From Gigaspora rosea (lineage: Eukaryota > Glomeromycota > Glomeromycetes > Diversisporales > Gigasporaceae): a stretch of DNA of 64,000 nt. The stretch is taken from positions 1-64,000 of the forward strand of contig QKWP01001680.1 of the NCBI GenBank assembly GCA_003550325.1, written 5' to 3'. The translations under genes were made by a program, and so were the position numbers. A model generated the notes under the pieces. It made no database searches and was not told the origin of the DNA. It worked only from the letters and a program-made list of their open reading frames with translations. Positions 41,213-51,875 of this stretch are shown here, piece after piece. Numbering within the stretch: the stretch's first letter is position 1; each line of letters begins with the position of its first letter.

Positions 41213-41515
41213 CTAACTAGAAGCGACTTGGATACAGGGTTTCAGATCGTATATGAGAAGAACTGAAATAGAGATGAAAAAGAACTTTCTCCTTATGGGT
41301 TTGACTCCAGGTGGAAGCTTTGTTACTATAGAGCAACAACTCTGGGGTTTTTTGTCAGAAGGTGTGGAAACATTAGTAGAAACATTCTTTTGGTCAACTG
41401 TGCTATTTAGCAAAGCATATACTCTTATGCTCTTTGCAAGTTGAATTTCTCCTTTGCCACTGCTTTGGCTTTGCGAAATTTCAATAAAGTGGACATTTTG
41501 GCTTACCCCCTCCAA
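41213..41515 (-). CDS. Possible coding fragment, unrecognised
   Basis: A 100-codon minus-strand ORF starting MEGVSQNVHFIEISQSQSSG. Composition is protein-like (S, K, V, N), with no recognisable motif. An overlapping plus-strand frame is also open at 41253-41444, so either could be the shadow of the other. It abuts a tRNA-like head at about 41535, so it could lie upstream of a SINE insertion. Confidence 0.25.
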   Translation of the reverse strand: MEGVSQNVHFIEISQSQSSGKGEIQLAKSIRVYALLNSTVDQKNVSTNVSTPSDKKPQSCCSIVTKLPPGVKPIRRKFFFISISVLLIYDLKPCIQVASS

Positions 41516-41534
41516 AAGATCGACATTGTTTACA

Positions 41535-41600
41535 TCGTTCCATTTTGGTAATGCGCCTACCTAATTGGAACCAAGTCACGAGTGAGTTCCAGTCCTTGTG
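41535..41600 (+). promoter_or_regulatory. Possible tRNA-like SINE head
   Basis: TGGTAATGCGCCTACCTAAT followed about 30 bp later by AGTGAGTTCCAGTCC resembles A- and B-box order in tRNA-derived SINE heads. The downstream end of such an element is not clear; an ATAAATATATAT tail near 42155 is one candidate. Confidence 0.35.
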
Positions 41601-42942
41601 AAATAAACAATGAATGACATGTGAGATACAGTAGAGAAAATTCTGAATTAAAATTTCTTTCTAGAATATTCTTATAGGCGTAGATTTTCTTTTTCTACAA
41701 TGTACATATAATATTTAGATGGAGCGTTTCTCTGTGCAGTATTATATAATTTTTATTACTATTTCTCTGACCACACTTACTTCTTCAATAGAAGGTTCTA
41801 TTTTTTATTTTTTTCCCTTTTTTTCTTGTTGGGTTTTTTTTTGGTTTTTTTAGTTAGTCGTTCCTTCCTATACCTCCATTTTATATTTTCTTTATAACTA
41901 TAGTTTCGTTTTCTCACCCCTATTGAAGTTTACTTCCAATTCTTAATGTTTTGGGAGTGCACTTTTTGTAGTACTGGTGGTTCAACAGAGCAGCTAGTAG
42001 TTTTACCTACTAGTGTGGCAGGTTACTCTTGGGTATCTGCATAGATAGCCGAGTGGTGCCATCCTTGTAAATTAGATCTATATGTATATGAACTTGTTTC
42101 ATTATACTGAAAAACTAATAAAAGTAGCATGGCGGAACTGCCAAAGGTGAAAAAAATAAATATATATATACATCTATTTGGCTAATATACTGCCAAAATT
42201 ATACAAACTCGAATCAGAGTTCTTCAGAGTCCTTGACTATGCACCAATTAAAACTTATCGTAAAATATAGACCTGTGTATTCTGGGTCTTTGCATGTCTC
42301 AATCTTTGTACCTGAATACTTCTACACAATATTGAACAATATATTTTACTATATCTACTGTACTTATATACACTGTGTATAAGTCAGGAACTAGCATTTT
42401 AAACTAGCAGAGAGTACACTGCATAGTCATATTTTACGGTATATTGATCGATAATTTTTTTTTTTAGATCTGAACAAATAAAACTTCTAAAAATAAATTC
42501 TTAAATTCTTTTATAGTTAAAATATGTAATTTAAACATATATTAGTCGCATAAACGTATTACAAATCAGGTAACATTGTTTTGATTCCAATCTGATTAAT
42601 TCAAATTAGATGTAGATATCCGTATCTGTCAATTTAATATGGATAAATCCCTAATGCATTTTGGATAAAGGATATGGATAATAATATATATAAACACAAA
42701 TAAATAGGTTGGCTCTTTAATTGTTTTTAATTTTATTTCTATGTGTATATTTAATTTTGTTATTAAATATTGATCGATTTTGAAATTGTAATAAATGCGG
42801 AAAAAAGTTTAAAGTTTTTTTTTTTATAACTTCAAAAATTCGTAAAAACCACTGTCAAATAAAGTGGAAACATCGAATAATGTGTCAAATAAAATAGTGT
42901 AAACTTTTTTTAAGTTTTTTATACGTTTTATACTATATATAT
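41601..42942. other. No gene seen
   Basis: Possible body of a SINE-like element up to about 42170, then AT-rich spacer. Short ORFs have no recognisable motif. Confidence 0.4.
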
Positions 42943-43226
42943 TAGAGTTCCGCAATTTGATTTGATCTTCAAATATTTGAATCAAATATTTGATCAAATT
43001 CAAATTCAAATTTGACTATATTTGATTTGATCAAATTCAAATATGCCAAATTTGATTTGGTTTGACAAATATTTGATTTGATTTGAAAATTCTATTAAAA
43101 ATTCAAATTCAAATCAAATTCAAATTCAAATATTTGAATCAAATCAAATTCAAATCAGGGTCAATTTGATTTGATCAAATTCAAATTGATCCAATATTTG
43201 ATTTGATTTGAATTTGAGGAACCCTA
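42943..43226. mobile_element. hAT-like MITE made of TTTGATTTGAATC words
   Basis: The termini TAGAGTTCC and GGAACCCTA match YARNG-type hAT ends, and the flanks are ATATATAT on both sides (8 bp, within a low-complexity context). The interior is nearly all TTTGATTTGA, TCAAATTCAAAT and TTTGAATC in both orientations. Confidence 0.8.
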
Positions 43227-43596
43227 ATATATATTTATAGTATACAGCAGATTATGCATACAAAAAAATTCTAATATATACTAACTCACCTTTTTATCTT
43301 ACCAATACAGTATAAACTACAATGGCTTATCTATTATTATATGATACACATTGTGAAAGTAGTGGGCATTGGGTATAAAGCTAAAAACTACTAACAATAC
43401 TGCTATCTAATTAACAAATATTTTTTAATTGTGCAAGACTCTTGAATCTAGAATTGGTGAACAAAAAGGGCGTAGTTACTTTAGTCCAGGTCTCAAGGTT
43501 CTTTTAGGGTCTTGTTACTATATAGTCAAACTAGGATAAGGGTTTTTATGATTTCTTGTGAATAAACTTCTGTTAGTGGTTCAAATTCATTTTACT

Positions 43597-43930
43597 TAGG
43601 CTGCACAAAGTTGATTTTTTTATTTTGCATTACATGGATTTCAAAATTTGGGATAAATAGATGGATTTTTTTTAATTTACTGCAAATAGAAGTATGTTTA
43701 TATTTAAGGTTATATGAGAATAATTTTTTATTTAGCACAACAAGGAATCAAAAAATAAGCTGGTAGTCATACTTTTCCTGTCAGTTTTGTTGGACAATTA
43801 TAGAAAATTAAGGTCTCTATCAGTAACACCAGATAAAAATAGTGGATAGATGTCAAAAATCAAACAATTGGCACAATTGGGATCTAAAAAAAAATAGTGC
43901 AAAATGAAAAATCAACTTTGTGTAGTCTTA
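43597..43930. mobile_element. MITE, CACAAAGTTGA-TIR family, copy 2
   Basis: TAGGCTGCACAAAGTTGATT and AATCAACTTTGTGTAGTCTT are inverted. Colinear with 25152-25518. Confidence 0.8.
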
Positions 43931-44369
43931 TATAATTCTTTATTCTAGTCGCAATAGTTGAAAGGCTCTAATTAGTATTATTAATGATTATCATGTAAAC
44001 AAGGTGTGAAATTAGATAATGTGGGCAATTAATCTAATAATGGAATAGATTAATTGATCAATAAATTAGATAATAATTAAGGTTTAATTGATATATGATT
44101 TTATATTAAAGGTAATTAATTTGACTTCTTTTTTTAACTGGGTTATACTAAATGAAATTCAAAGCACAAATTATAAAGTCACAACTAATAACACAACTTA
44201 GAGTAAAATATTCTACAGATGAAAGGTAGTTTAATAAGTGATTTATTACAACAATTTTGGGCTAAAAGAAAACTTTTTCAGAGCTAACACTTCTACTCTT
44301 ATTTCAATACAAATTAATTTAACCTTAACCATATACTGTAATGCATAATAACAACTTTAATAATATCAT

Positions 44370-44760
44370 TGTTACAGATGAACTCAAATTTTCATATCAA
44401 ATTGGACAAAACTTGTCTGGAGTGTTTCTAACATATAGGGGCAAAACTAAAATTCCTTGGTGCGAAACATTTAATATTTGAAAGTTAGTTTTACCTGAAA
44501 CAATAAAATGTACTGTTGAACCTCTCAAAACTGATATGCATTGTGGACAGGTTTTGTATCAGTATCGAGAGGTTATCAGATTTGAAAACATTATAAAATA
44601 TTAGATTTATATATCAGGTACTGACTTAGATTATTTTTTATCAGATTTGACAGGTTATCAATTTTGGCAGGATCAGTTTTGGGAGGTTCAACAGTATATA
44701 AATCAATTTAATTCAATGCAAACTAACTCGCCTACAAACTCTGGTTACTACTATAGTAAG
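44370..44760 (+). pseudogene. Coding remnant, unrecognised
   Basis: Plus-strand frames with protein-like text: SYQIGQNLSGVFLTYRGKTK with IPWCETFNI before a TGA, KLVLPETIKCTVEPLKTDMH with CGQVLYQYREVIRFEN before a TAG, then SDLTGYQFWQDQFWEVQQYI with NQFNSMQTN. Stops separate the pieces within about 390 bp. I do not recognise the family; it may be a degraded gene or transposon ORF. Confidence 0.35.
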
Positions 44761-45139
44761 TTCTATTTCTGCTTTTTACAATAACTCAATATAAAATAGA
44801 ATAATTTTGATTTCTAATTTAGACTGAATAGAATAGAAGTTTCGATAATTCAAATACAAATTGATTCAACTTTAACCAATAGAGAGAGTCACTAAAAGAG
44901 CAAGTTCCATAACAGAATTTTTACAGTAACTCACGATAATAATCACAATAATTTGAATATGAACCAACTTAACCTTATACTGGAATAGCAAGTAAGTTCT
45001 GCAAAAAAAATTTTCCAATAACCTACAATTTTGATAATTTAACAAAACGCTAAACTAATTCAATCTTAAAACTAATTCAATCTTAACAGACTTAGATATT
45101 AAAGAAATTCATAATAAAAATGTCTTGGGTCGTTGGGCA
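44761..45139. other. No gene seen
   Basis: AT-rich spacer with no supported ORF. AACTAATTCAATCTTAA is tandemly repeated once near 45055-45085. Confidence 0.4.
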
Positions 45140-45264
45140 TTAGTGGATTGATCCTTGATAGTAATAACGAAAATACATGACTGATACTGATTGGCTGCGT
45201 AAGCGGCTGCTGCCCAGTATAAGTTATGTATTTCCGTTATTACTGTCAAGGATCAATCCACTAA
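45140..45264. mobile_element. Short foldback MITE (TTAGTGGATTGATCC)
   Basis: TTAGTGGATTGATCCTTGAT and ATCAAGGATCAATCCACTAA-like arms (one mismatch) pair over about 55 bp through AGTAATAACG and further inward, leaving a small GC-rich loop (GCGTAAGCGGCTGC). Confidence 0.85.
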
Positions 45265-46051
45265 TACGAGTGGCAAAGATATTAAATGATCAAATATCTT
45301 TTACTTTTAAACATAATAACACTATTGTAATATTTGTGAAAATAATAAAATCGGGGCATTTTACTTAATAAAATCTTTGTGGTAAAAGAGAGCTATTTGT
45401 TCTAGTATGCCGAAGTTCATTTTGTTCGTGGTAAATATCAGTGCATCTCTGAATCTAATCGTCACCACATGGCTGATCGTACTGGTCCTGCGCCGCATCA
45501 CGCGCTGCGCAGCTACCTTATTTTTTGCTTGTTTTGTTTTATCGGACTGATTCAGATTAGCTAAAATCTCACAATTTGATTGGCCGATCAAAAATTCACT
45601 CCGTCTAGCCTATCCCATTTAAAGCAATCAATTCAACACATGATCTTTATGTAACAATAATGAAACCATAAATGCATAGTTGCACTCGTTCGCACACATA
45701 CATATTTATTTATGTATCAGGTTTTATTCTAGTCTATATTCATGATTATCATTTCCTTTCGTTTAATCTTTCGCTACCGCCTTTGGTGATCATTATCAAT
45801 TTATCTGCCCGGCAAAAATTTCGATTCTAGAAGAAAAAAATATGCGAATATTTATAAAATAAATGTGTAAACCCACATCGGAACTGTTCAATAAAAGTAA
45901 GTAATTTAAATAAATACTGCTTAATATTCGATTTGTCGTATTTTAGGGTTGGAAAAAAAAAGGGTTAAACACTCTTTCACCGATTTAAACCATGTGATGA
46001 TGAAAAGCCCAAATAGTTAAAATTGTTTTTAAATATATTAAGAACATAATA

Positions 46052-46400
46052 TTGCATCCACTTATTTGCGCGGGTAATACAAGCTCCTGGAGAGGAAATA
46101 ACCAATCGGAGAGTGCAAATTTTGACTATTCCGGATCAGCCCGACGAAGAATTCGAACACGCGTAAAAGAAGAAAAAAGCGAAAATATGCAAAAACTAAT
46201 GTTTAAATCGATTTTGTGCACTAATTAAAAATAACGGGAATGAAATTTTACTTATATTAACTGTTAAGCATCACTCTAACTCTATAGCCTCTAACGTTAA
46301 GGCCCTAACCCTAAATTTCTATCTCACGCACTTAGTTTATTTACAAAATTGGATTTCCTTTTTTGGTTTGTGTTACCCGCGCAAATAAGTAAAATGCATA
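46052..46400. mobile_element. TIR element with GCGCGGGTAA termini, copy B only
   Basis: CACTTATTTGCGCGGGTAAT and GTTACCCGCGCAAATAAGTA are inverted; ATTGCAT/ATGCAT flank them outside. Absent from copy A. Adjacent to a segment that is inverted relative to copy A. Confidence 0.8.
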
Positions 46401-46590
46401 ATCTTCACCTGTTTTTAATTACATAATAAAAAACAGTTTCCATCCCTAGTTATATTTAAAACCATAGAAGTCGGTTGCAGTTGCATATTCGAATATGCAT
46501 ACTCGAATATGCATACTATAAAAATGGTTTATGAAAATCTTATCCAAATTCATATAAATGGTTAGTGTGTTTTCTAAAACAGGAGAAGAT
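46400..46590. other. Segment inverted relative to copy A (20710-20880)
   Basis: Sequence from AATCTTCACCTG to GTTTTCTAAAAC is the reverse complement of copy A 20710-20880. It includes the ATTCGAATATGCATACTCGAA palindromes (shown in part), GGTTGCAGTTGC and the CAAATTCATATAAATGG stretch. Flanking sequence on both sides is in direct orientation, so only this piece is inverted. Confidence 0.8.
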
Positions 46591-46964
46591 CACAAGAATC
46601 GATTTGCATCAATATTAAATACATACCTGATCTACGGTTACACATCGAAGTAATAGCTTAAGTGCTTTAAAGATAAATGATTATACAGAAAAGGAAAATT
46701 GATATGATTTTTTGTTATAATTTAAATATACATATATATATACTTGAGAATTTTCATTTCAGACGACACAAATTTGTATGTTGCGCATACGTGCGTGTAC
46801 AAATCAATTTTTATAAAGTGTAAAATCTTATAAAAGTGTAAAACCTTATAATTCCGATTTATAATTATTATATCGCTGTTTCTTAATATAAACATATACA
46901 CTGTAAATTTTGTCTCATCCCTTTCTTTATTATTTTGAAAAATTAAATATATATTTTAAAACAA

Positions 46965-48480
46965 ATGTCTTATTTATCTTTTTTATATATTATAACTTTA
47001 ATACTTTTTAATTATATTCAATCCGTACAAAATCAGCCTTTGTACTTCTTTGGTGGTAGTGGTTTAAAATCATACTATACTGGCAAAAAATTGTATTATT
47101 ATGGACTTTTTAGTTTTTTTATATAGATTTAAATAATTTATCTCTGGATGGGAATAACGTTATTGATTCATCTAAATGGATTCAAGTCACTAAGAATGAA
47201 AATACCAGTTTAGCAGATTGGCCATTTTTAGGAGGTATATCAAATGAAAAACTTTTCTTTGCTACATCGGCTTCTTATGGGACATCTGCTGGCGTATATA
47301 TTGATATATTTGACACTATGTCAAACCAATGGAAAACAAATTTTAGTTTCACGGGGAAACCTAGTCAATCTTTTTTAGACTTTAAACCTTGGATTACCGA
47401 TGGAAGTACTGGAAAGGCTTACTCACTTCAATATATTTCTGGCATTGTAGAAATTTTTGACACAGTCAGTTATGCGTGGTCAAACAGTTCAGAAATTCCA
47501 CAAACATATCAAACTTATCTCAGGTTATATTTATCAAGTCTATACGGTCCACCTCAAGTTTTGTTATCAAGTGGAGTAATCTTATATTTTGCTAGTGAAC
47601 CTTCATCTTCAACTACAATTAATGATACAACATCAATGGGTAGTATATTATCATATAATTTCAAGACAAATTCATGGCAATTTGTTGTAAATATTTATCT
47701 TTAATACAGTATATTGAAGATTATTTATATTTAATTCCAATTAAATAACTAATTTTTGTGTGTAATATATAGAATACTACAGGTCAAGTACCTAGTTTAC
47801 GTAGTGATTACACAGCTGTTTCAAGTAAGTATTCGCAAATTCAAAAAAAAAACTTTTAAATGAATTATTATTTACATTATTTATTAACTTTTAGCTTCGG
47901 ACGGACGCATTATTATATATGGTGGAACGAGCAATAAATTACCTGCCACCCCGTCCATCGTAGTTCTAAATGCTTCTAATTATGTGTGGTCAACGCCATT
48001 AGAAATAAATGCCGTTGGACCATTAACTGAACATACATCAATTATTGTTAATAATTATATGATTGCAGCATTTGGTAATTATAATTATTTTATATTTACA
48101 TACAATATATTAAAGAATTATTAACGTCTAATGTCATTATTCATAGGTAAAAATGTGACAGAAAGAAATTCTCTTTTACAAACATTTATAAATTGGATGT
48201 ATCGGATCCATTAACTTATAAATGGTCTGTATTATCAATTTATAATGATATTTCAACTACTACTACGAAATCTATTTTATCATCAGCGACGCCTAATTCA
48301 GCGACTCCTGATTCGAAACTGAGTAGCTTGTCGAATGATTCATCCTCGAATAATGATGGTTTATTTTTAGGGGTTGGTGTTGCCGCAGCTATGGTAATCA
48401 TTTTAGCTTTTGCTGGATTTTTTTTTTATAAGAAATCAAAAACGATATATATTGCAACTCCTGGTAGCAATGCTAGTTAA
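46965..48480 (+). pseudogene. Kelch-repeat membrane protein, copy B (five exons, internal frameshift)
   Basis: Proposed exons: 46965-47103, 47127-47686, 47773-47824, 47895-48074, 48147-48480. Here the signal peptide is open (MSYLSFLYIITLILFNYIQS), followed by YFFGGSGLKSYY. The membrane segment runs GLFLGVGVAAAMVIILAFAG into an intact basic tail (FFFYKKSKTIYIA). A 10-nt deletion in exon 5, near 48180, removes part of the SLLQNNKN stretch and breaks the frame, so the 3' part (from MDVSDP, 48193) is out of frame with exons 1-4. The Ser/Thr stalk has a short insertion relative to copy A (ISTTTT and a repeated SATP). As in copy A, a short AT-rich gap (47104-47126) without a GT donor separates exons 1 and 2. 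Likely extracellular propeller with one membrane anchor; ligand unknown. Confidence 0.75.
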
Positions 48481-48957
48481 TTGAAAGTATATTAAAAATT
48501 TTCAGTTTTTTAACGTATTATCATATTTCAAATCATTTAATGTACTATTAACAAGATTCTATTCAAATATTTCGTTAATATTATAATATATTTACAATAA
48601 ATTGACTAGTTAACATACACCATAATGAATTTTATGTCATGATTTTTGGCATACATTTGCAAATAATACAAATTCTAAATTTACTGTATATTGAAGTACG
48701 AAATATTAAAGAACACAATAAAAAAACTAGATAGCTATGTGATGCCATACAGGCACCAAAGTATTTTAACCGTATGTATGACATAACATCCGTAAAAACA
48801 TTATATTGACGAACTCTTAATCAGCTGGCATAGATGGATTATTTTTCTCGTATTGTTTTATTTTATCTGTTAATACAATCGTACATATACGTGTGAATTT
48901 ACATGACAAATCTGATTGGTTAGATTTTTTATAAGCATAGAGATAGTCCAGGGGACA

Positions 48958-50573
48958 AATCTTACGTTTTTGATACTCCTTTTTGATACTCCTGTATGTA
49001 CCCCAAAATTACCTTACTTTTTTGATACCGATCTGCATATATACACGTGATAAGGCAAATTTCTATTTTTAGGGGATGGCTAAAGCCAGGTGTGTTTATA
49101 TGTTTTTGATTATTTAATTAAAATTAGGGTAAGGGTTAGTTAGGGGTTAGGGTTAGGGCTTGACTTATAAGTAAAATTGTCTTCCCGACATTTTTTATTA
49201 ATGCTCCTATACAGGTTTAGACACTCATTTTTTGTATTTTCGGCGTTTTTCACTTTTTTCTTTGTTTTTGTCTCGTCGGGCTGATCCGTAAAGATCAAAT
49301 TTTACGATTTGATTGGCTTTATATCACGTGAACGCACCTGGCTTTAGACGATCTCTATTTTTAGAATTCAAAATAATATATGCACTTATGTTACACAAAG
49401 GTCCAGTGCATTGTTTTTGCAAAAATAATTTTTTGTTACACGTCTCTAATGTCGTGTAACGTTACACAAGTCTAATTTTGGTAACCTAACCCTGGGTCGA
49501 CCAGCATTAAGCTTAATGCTAGTGGGCACTATCATGATAATGCCCCTGGTGGGGTTAGACATAATTCCAGCCCACTCTAACCCTAAATCTAGGCGAAGCA
49601 ACATCCAATCACAGTACATATACTGGTTACACAACATATGCATCTAGTATATGTGCTGTGATTGGATGTTGCTCCGAACAATTAGCCCGGAATTATGTCT
49701 AACCCCGCTGGGGGCATTATTATAATAGTGCCCACCAGTATTAAGCTTAATACTGGCTGACCCAGGGTTAGGTTACCAAAATTAGACTTATGTAACGTAC
49801 ATGACATTAACGGCATGTAACCAAAAATTATTTTTGCAAAAACAATGCACTGGGCCTTTGTGTAACATAAGTGCATATATTATTTTGTATTCTAAAAATA
49901 GAAATTTGCCTTATCACGTGTATATATGCAGATCGGTATCAAAAAACTAAGGTAATTTTGGGGTACATACAGGAGTATCAAAAAAGTAGGTGCAGGAGTA
50001 TCAAAAATGTAAGATTTGCGTTTAGCGGATGTTAGGGTGTGAAATGTCATATGATCTACAAACATAGTAGAGATCATATATTAAATTTTACTAATAAAGA
50101 TTTTTTGTCGATCATTTTGTTTAATAACAAAAACATATAAAATTTTAAATTGAAATAACTCCTGTACTATTCATGAGATGCATGTGAAATTATATTTATT
50201 AGATTCTTTTAACATTCTCTTTAAAGCAATATAGCCCTTTTTTATTTTTCATATAAGTTAAAGCAACAACTGATTAGCTAAAATACGATTACTAAAACAC
50301 GATTAATTTTATGACTATAAAAAAAAGAGTTCTATTAGCTTAAAGAGAACATTAAGTGAAATCTAACAAAGGTATTTTTACTTGTATGTCTTTAATAGTT
50401 CAAAAGTTATTTCAGTTTAAAGTTTATATTGATCATAATAATTATCTATATAGCAGTCAAAAATATCGGGTCTCCGGTTGCAGATCATGCAAATCATCAG
50501 AAAAATCTTGATCAGTAAAAATTATTATATGATCTTCACTATGTTTGTATTTGTTATGCTATTTCACACCCTA
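48958..50573. mobile_element. Foldback element plus adjoining MITE, flanked by AGGGGACA
   Basis: AGGGGACA at 48950-48957 and 50574-50581 brackets the insertion; copy A is the empty site (CCCCAGGTGACGTCGAATGA near 24037). From 48958 to about 50025 it is one huge palindrome centred near 49640, with arms of roughly 380-400 bp (landmarks TTTTTGATACTCC, ACACGTGATAAGGCAAATTT, TTACACAAAG, CCTAACCCTGGGTC, ATTAAGCTTAAT, TGATTGGATGTTGCT). The left arm carries a MITE at 49082-49354. The right part is the MITE at 50031-50574. No real ORF; those predicted here are palindrome shadows. Confidence 0.85.
49082..49354. mobile_element. MITE, TAAAGC-TIR family, in the foldback left arm
   Basis: Flanked by CTATTTTTA (49073-49081 and 49355-49363). 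The termini GATGGCTAAAGCCAGGTGTG and CGCACCTGGCTTTAGACGAT are inverted. The opposite foldback arm shows the empty site (AATACAAAATA...TTCTAAAAATAGAAATTTGCC region, read in reverse). Contains a TTAGGGTTAGGG tract. Confidence 0.9.
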
Positions 50574-50574
50574 A
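50031..50574. mobile_element. MITE, TTAGGGTGTGAAAT TIR
   Basis: TTAGGGTGTGAAATGTCATA and its complement ending ATTTCACACCCTAA are inverted. The subterminal CAAACATAGTAGAGATCATATA / TATATGATCTTCACTATGTTTG parts also pair (shown in part). Lies directly next to the foldback, with no extra duplication between them. Confidence 0.75.
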
Positions 50575-50644
50575 GGGGACATCGAATGACGCGATTGATT
50601 GACTATGTTATGCATTCAAATTTGCTATTTTAATCCACCAATAA

Positions 50645-51090
50645 GTACTTGTTATTGGTTAGGTTGTGGATGATAACTGATTTATTACTAGGTTACTATA
50701 TAAATCACGTGACTTTGCCACGTCATTTATATTGTTCCTACGAATAATCAGTTTTCATTACAACTTAACTGATAACATTTTTATCCGTAAGGTCCGACAT
50801 AAGCACTGTTGTTTTTCGTATATATTATTCATTCTTTCTAATCATTAGATTCACTTTTCCTCTTATTTTATGTTCGCTTACTTTTCCACTTTCGCTCGTC
50901 ATTTTTTTCATTTAACTTTTTTTACTTTTTTCCTTCACTAAATCTTTTTTTCTTAACTTTCACTAATATGAATTTTATGAGTTACGCAAAAAGAAATAAA
51001 ATCAGAAAATTGAGTTATCACATGATTAGAAAGTGATCGAATAATATATACAAAAAACGTCCATTGCACACATAGGACCTGTTGGATAAT
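50645..51090. other. Copy B-specific stretch, no gene
   Basis: Present between CCACCAATAA and TTTATTTATTTGTGC in copy B, missing from copy A. No inverted ends or ORF could be supported, so this may be a deletion in copy A. Confidence 0.5.
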
Positions 51091-51129
51091 AAGGTTTATT
51101 TATTTGTGCTACTCCGCAAAAAGATGACA

Positions 51130-51333
51130 CAGTCAACCCCTCTATAATCACACGATTTTTTTATCTAGAACTTTTTTTTAAAATGTGCTTATAAAGAGGT
51201 TGTACTTTTATGGAAGTATTTTTTTATATGTTTAATACTTGTTTAATAGTAGATTATTTTAAATAAAATGTGACATAGAAAGAGGTTTTTATATGATGTG
51301 ATTATAGAGGGTGATTGTATAGGAGGTTGATTG
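51130..51333. mobile_element. TA-type MITE (CAGTCAACC family), copy B, uninterrupted
   Basis: CAGTCAACCCCTCTATAATC and GATTATAGAGGGTGATTG with terminal GGTTGATTG are inverted ends; TA borders the right end, and the left has mutated to CA. Orthologous to 24150-24627. Confidence 0.85.
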
Positions 51334-51516
51334 TAGTCATGACAAACATATCAGCGGATCGGCATAATTGGGCCTTTTTTCGATAAACTGTTACACGAAA
51401 ATTTGCTCCTAAGTGACGTTGAAAAACTAACAAATGAAGCACTTGTTACAACTAACAAAAGGGCTTTTTTGACTCACTTTTTAATCCCAATTATAGAATT
51501 CGTCATTATTTTTTTT

Positions 51517-51855
51517 CTACACCAATTCCGTATCTATAACAAATTTAAAAATTCCCATATAATTATCAGACTCAGCCGATTTTAGATAATATTCAAATGC
51601 CTTTTCCTTATCGATTTCAACCCCAATTCCTAAATAATAACAATGACCGACATAATACATTCCATTAGAATTATTCATAGTTGCTGACTTTTGATAATAA
51701 GTAAACGCCTTTTTTTCATTCTTCTCAATTTCGATCCCATGTTCATAACAATATCCAAGCCAGAAAGTTTCTTCTGGATTAGTCTTATTCGCAAACAGTT
51801 TACTAAAAGCATTAGTAATTTGATCAATTTTACTTAAACCAATATCCTTTGACAT
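51517..51855 (-). pseudogene. Sel1-repeat protein, truncated by frameshift
   Basis: Starts MSKDIGLSKIDQITNAF at 51855 and holds Sel1-like helical repeats: ETFWLGYCYEHGIEIEKN with EKKAFTYYQKSA, then NGMYYVGHCYYLGIGVEIDK with EKAFEYYLKSA. The spaced A/G, LGxCYxxGxGV and KAFxYYxKSA residues are the family signature. Near 51540 the frame is lost, but the next frame continues CYRYGIGVEKK, the start of a third repeat, before TAA. Sel1 proteins are alpha-alpha scaffolds, often tens of repeats long or fused to kinases in these fungi; this piece has only two and a half. Either a small isolated remnant or a gene broken by one base. No partner domains upstream. Confidence 0.75.
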
Positions 51856-51875
51856 TTTAGATACTTAATGATTTA

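Larger units (their letters stand above)
45525..51334 (+). repeat. Segmental duplication, copy B (partner 20190-24628)
   Basis: Direct-orientation partner of copy A. The match begins inside the TAAAGC-family MITE and ends with the CAGTCAACC element. TGCGCAGCTACCTTATT, just before the block (45507) and at 19956 in front of copy A, suggests that the original boundary lay farther left, with a deletion in copy B. Confidence 0.9.

Noticed and set aside
42040-42075. GATAGCCGAGTGGTGCC, resembling the start of a tRNA-Leu or tRNA-Ser
   Set aside because: No acceptor, anticodon or T-arm pairing could be found downstream; at most SINE-like debris.
49120-49160. TTAGGGTTAGGG-like tract suggesting a telomere
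   Set aside because: Only a few degenerate units inside a MITE; similar GGGTTAGGGTTA words occur inside many MITEs here.
49446-50077. Several minus-strand ORFs of about 60-65 codons
   Set aside because: They mirror each other across the foldback palindrome and have no recognisable motif.
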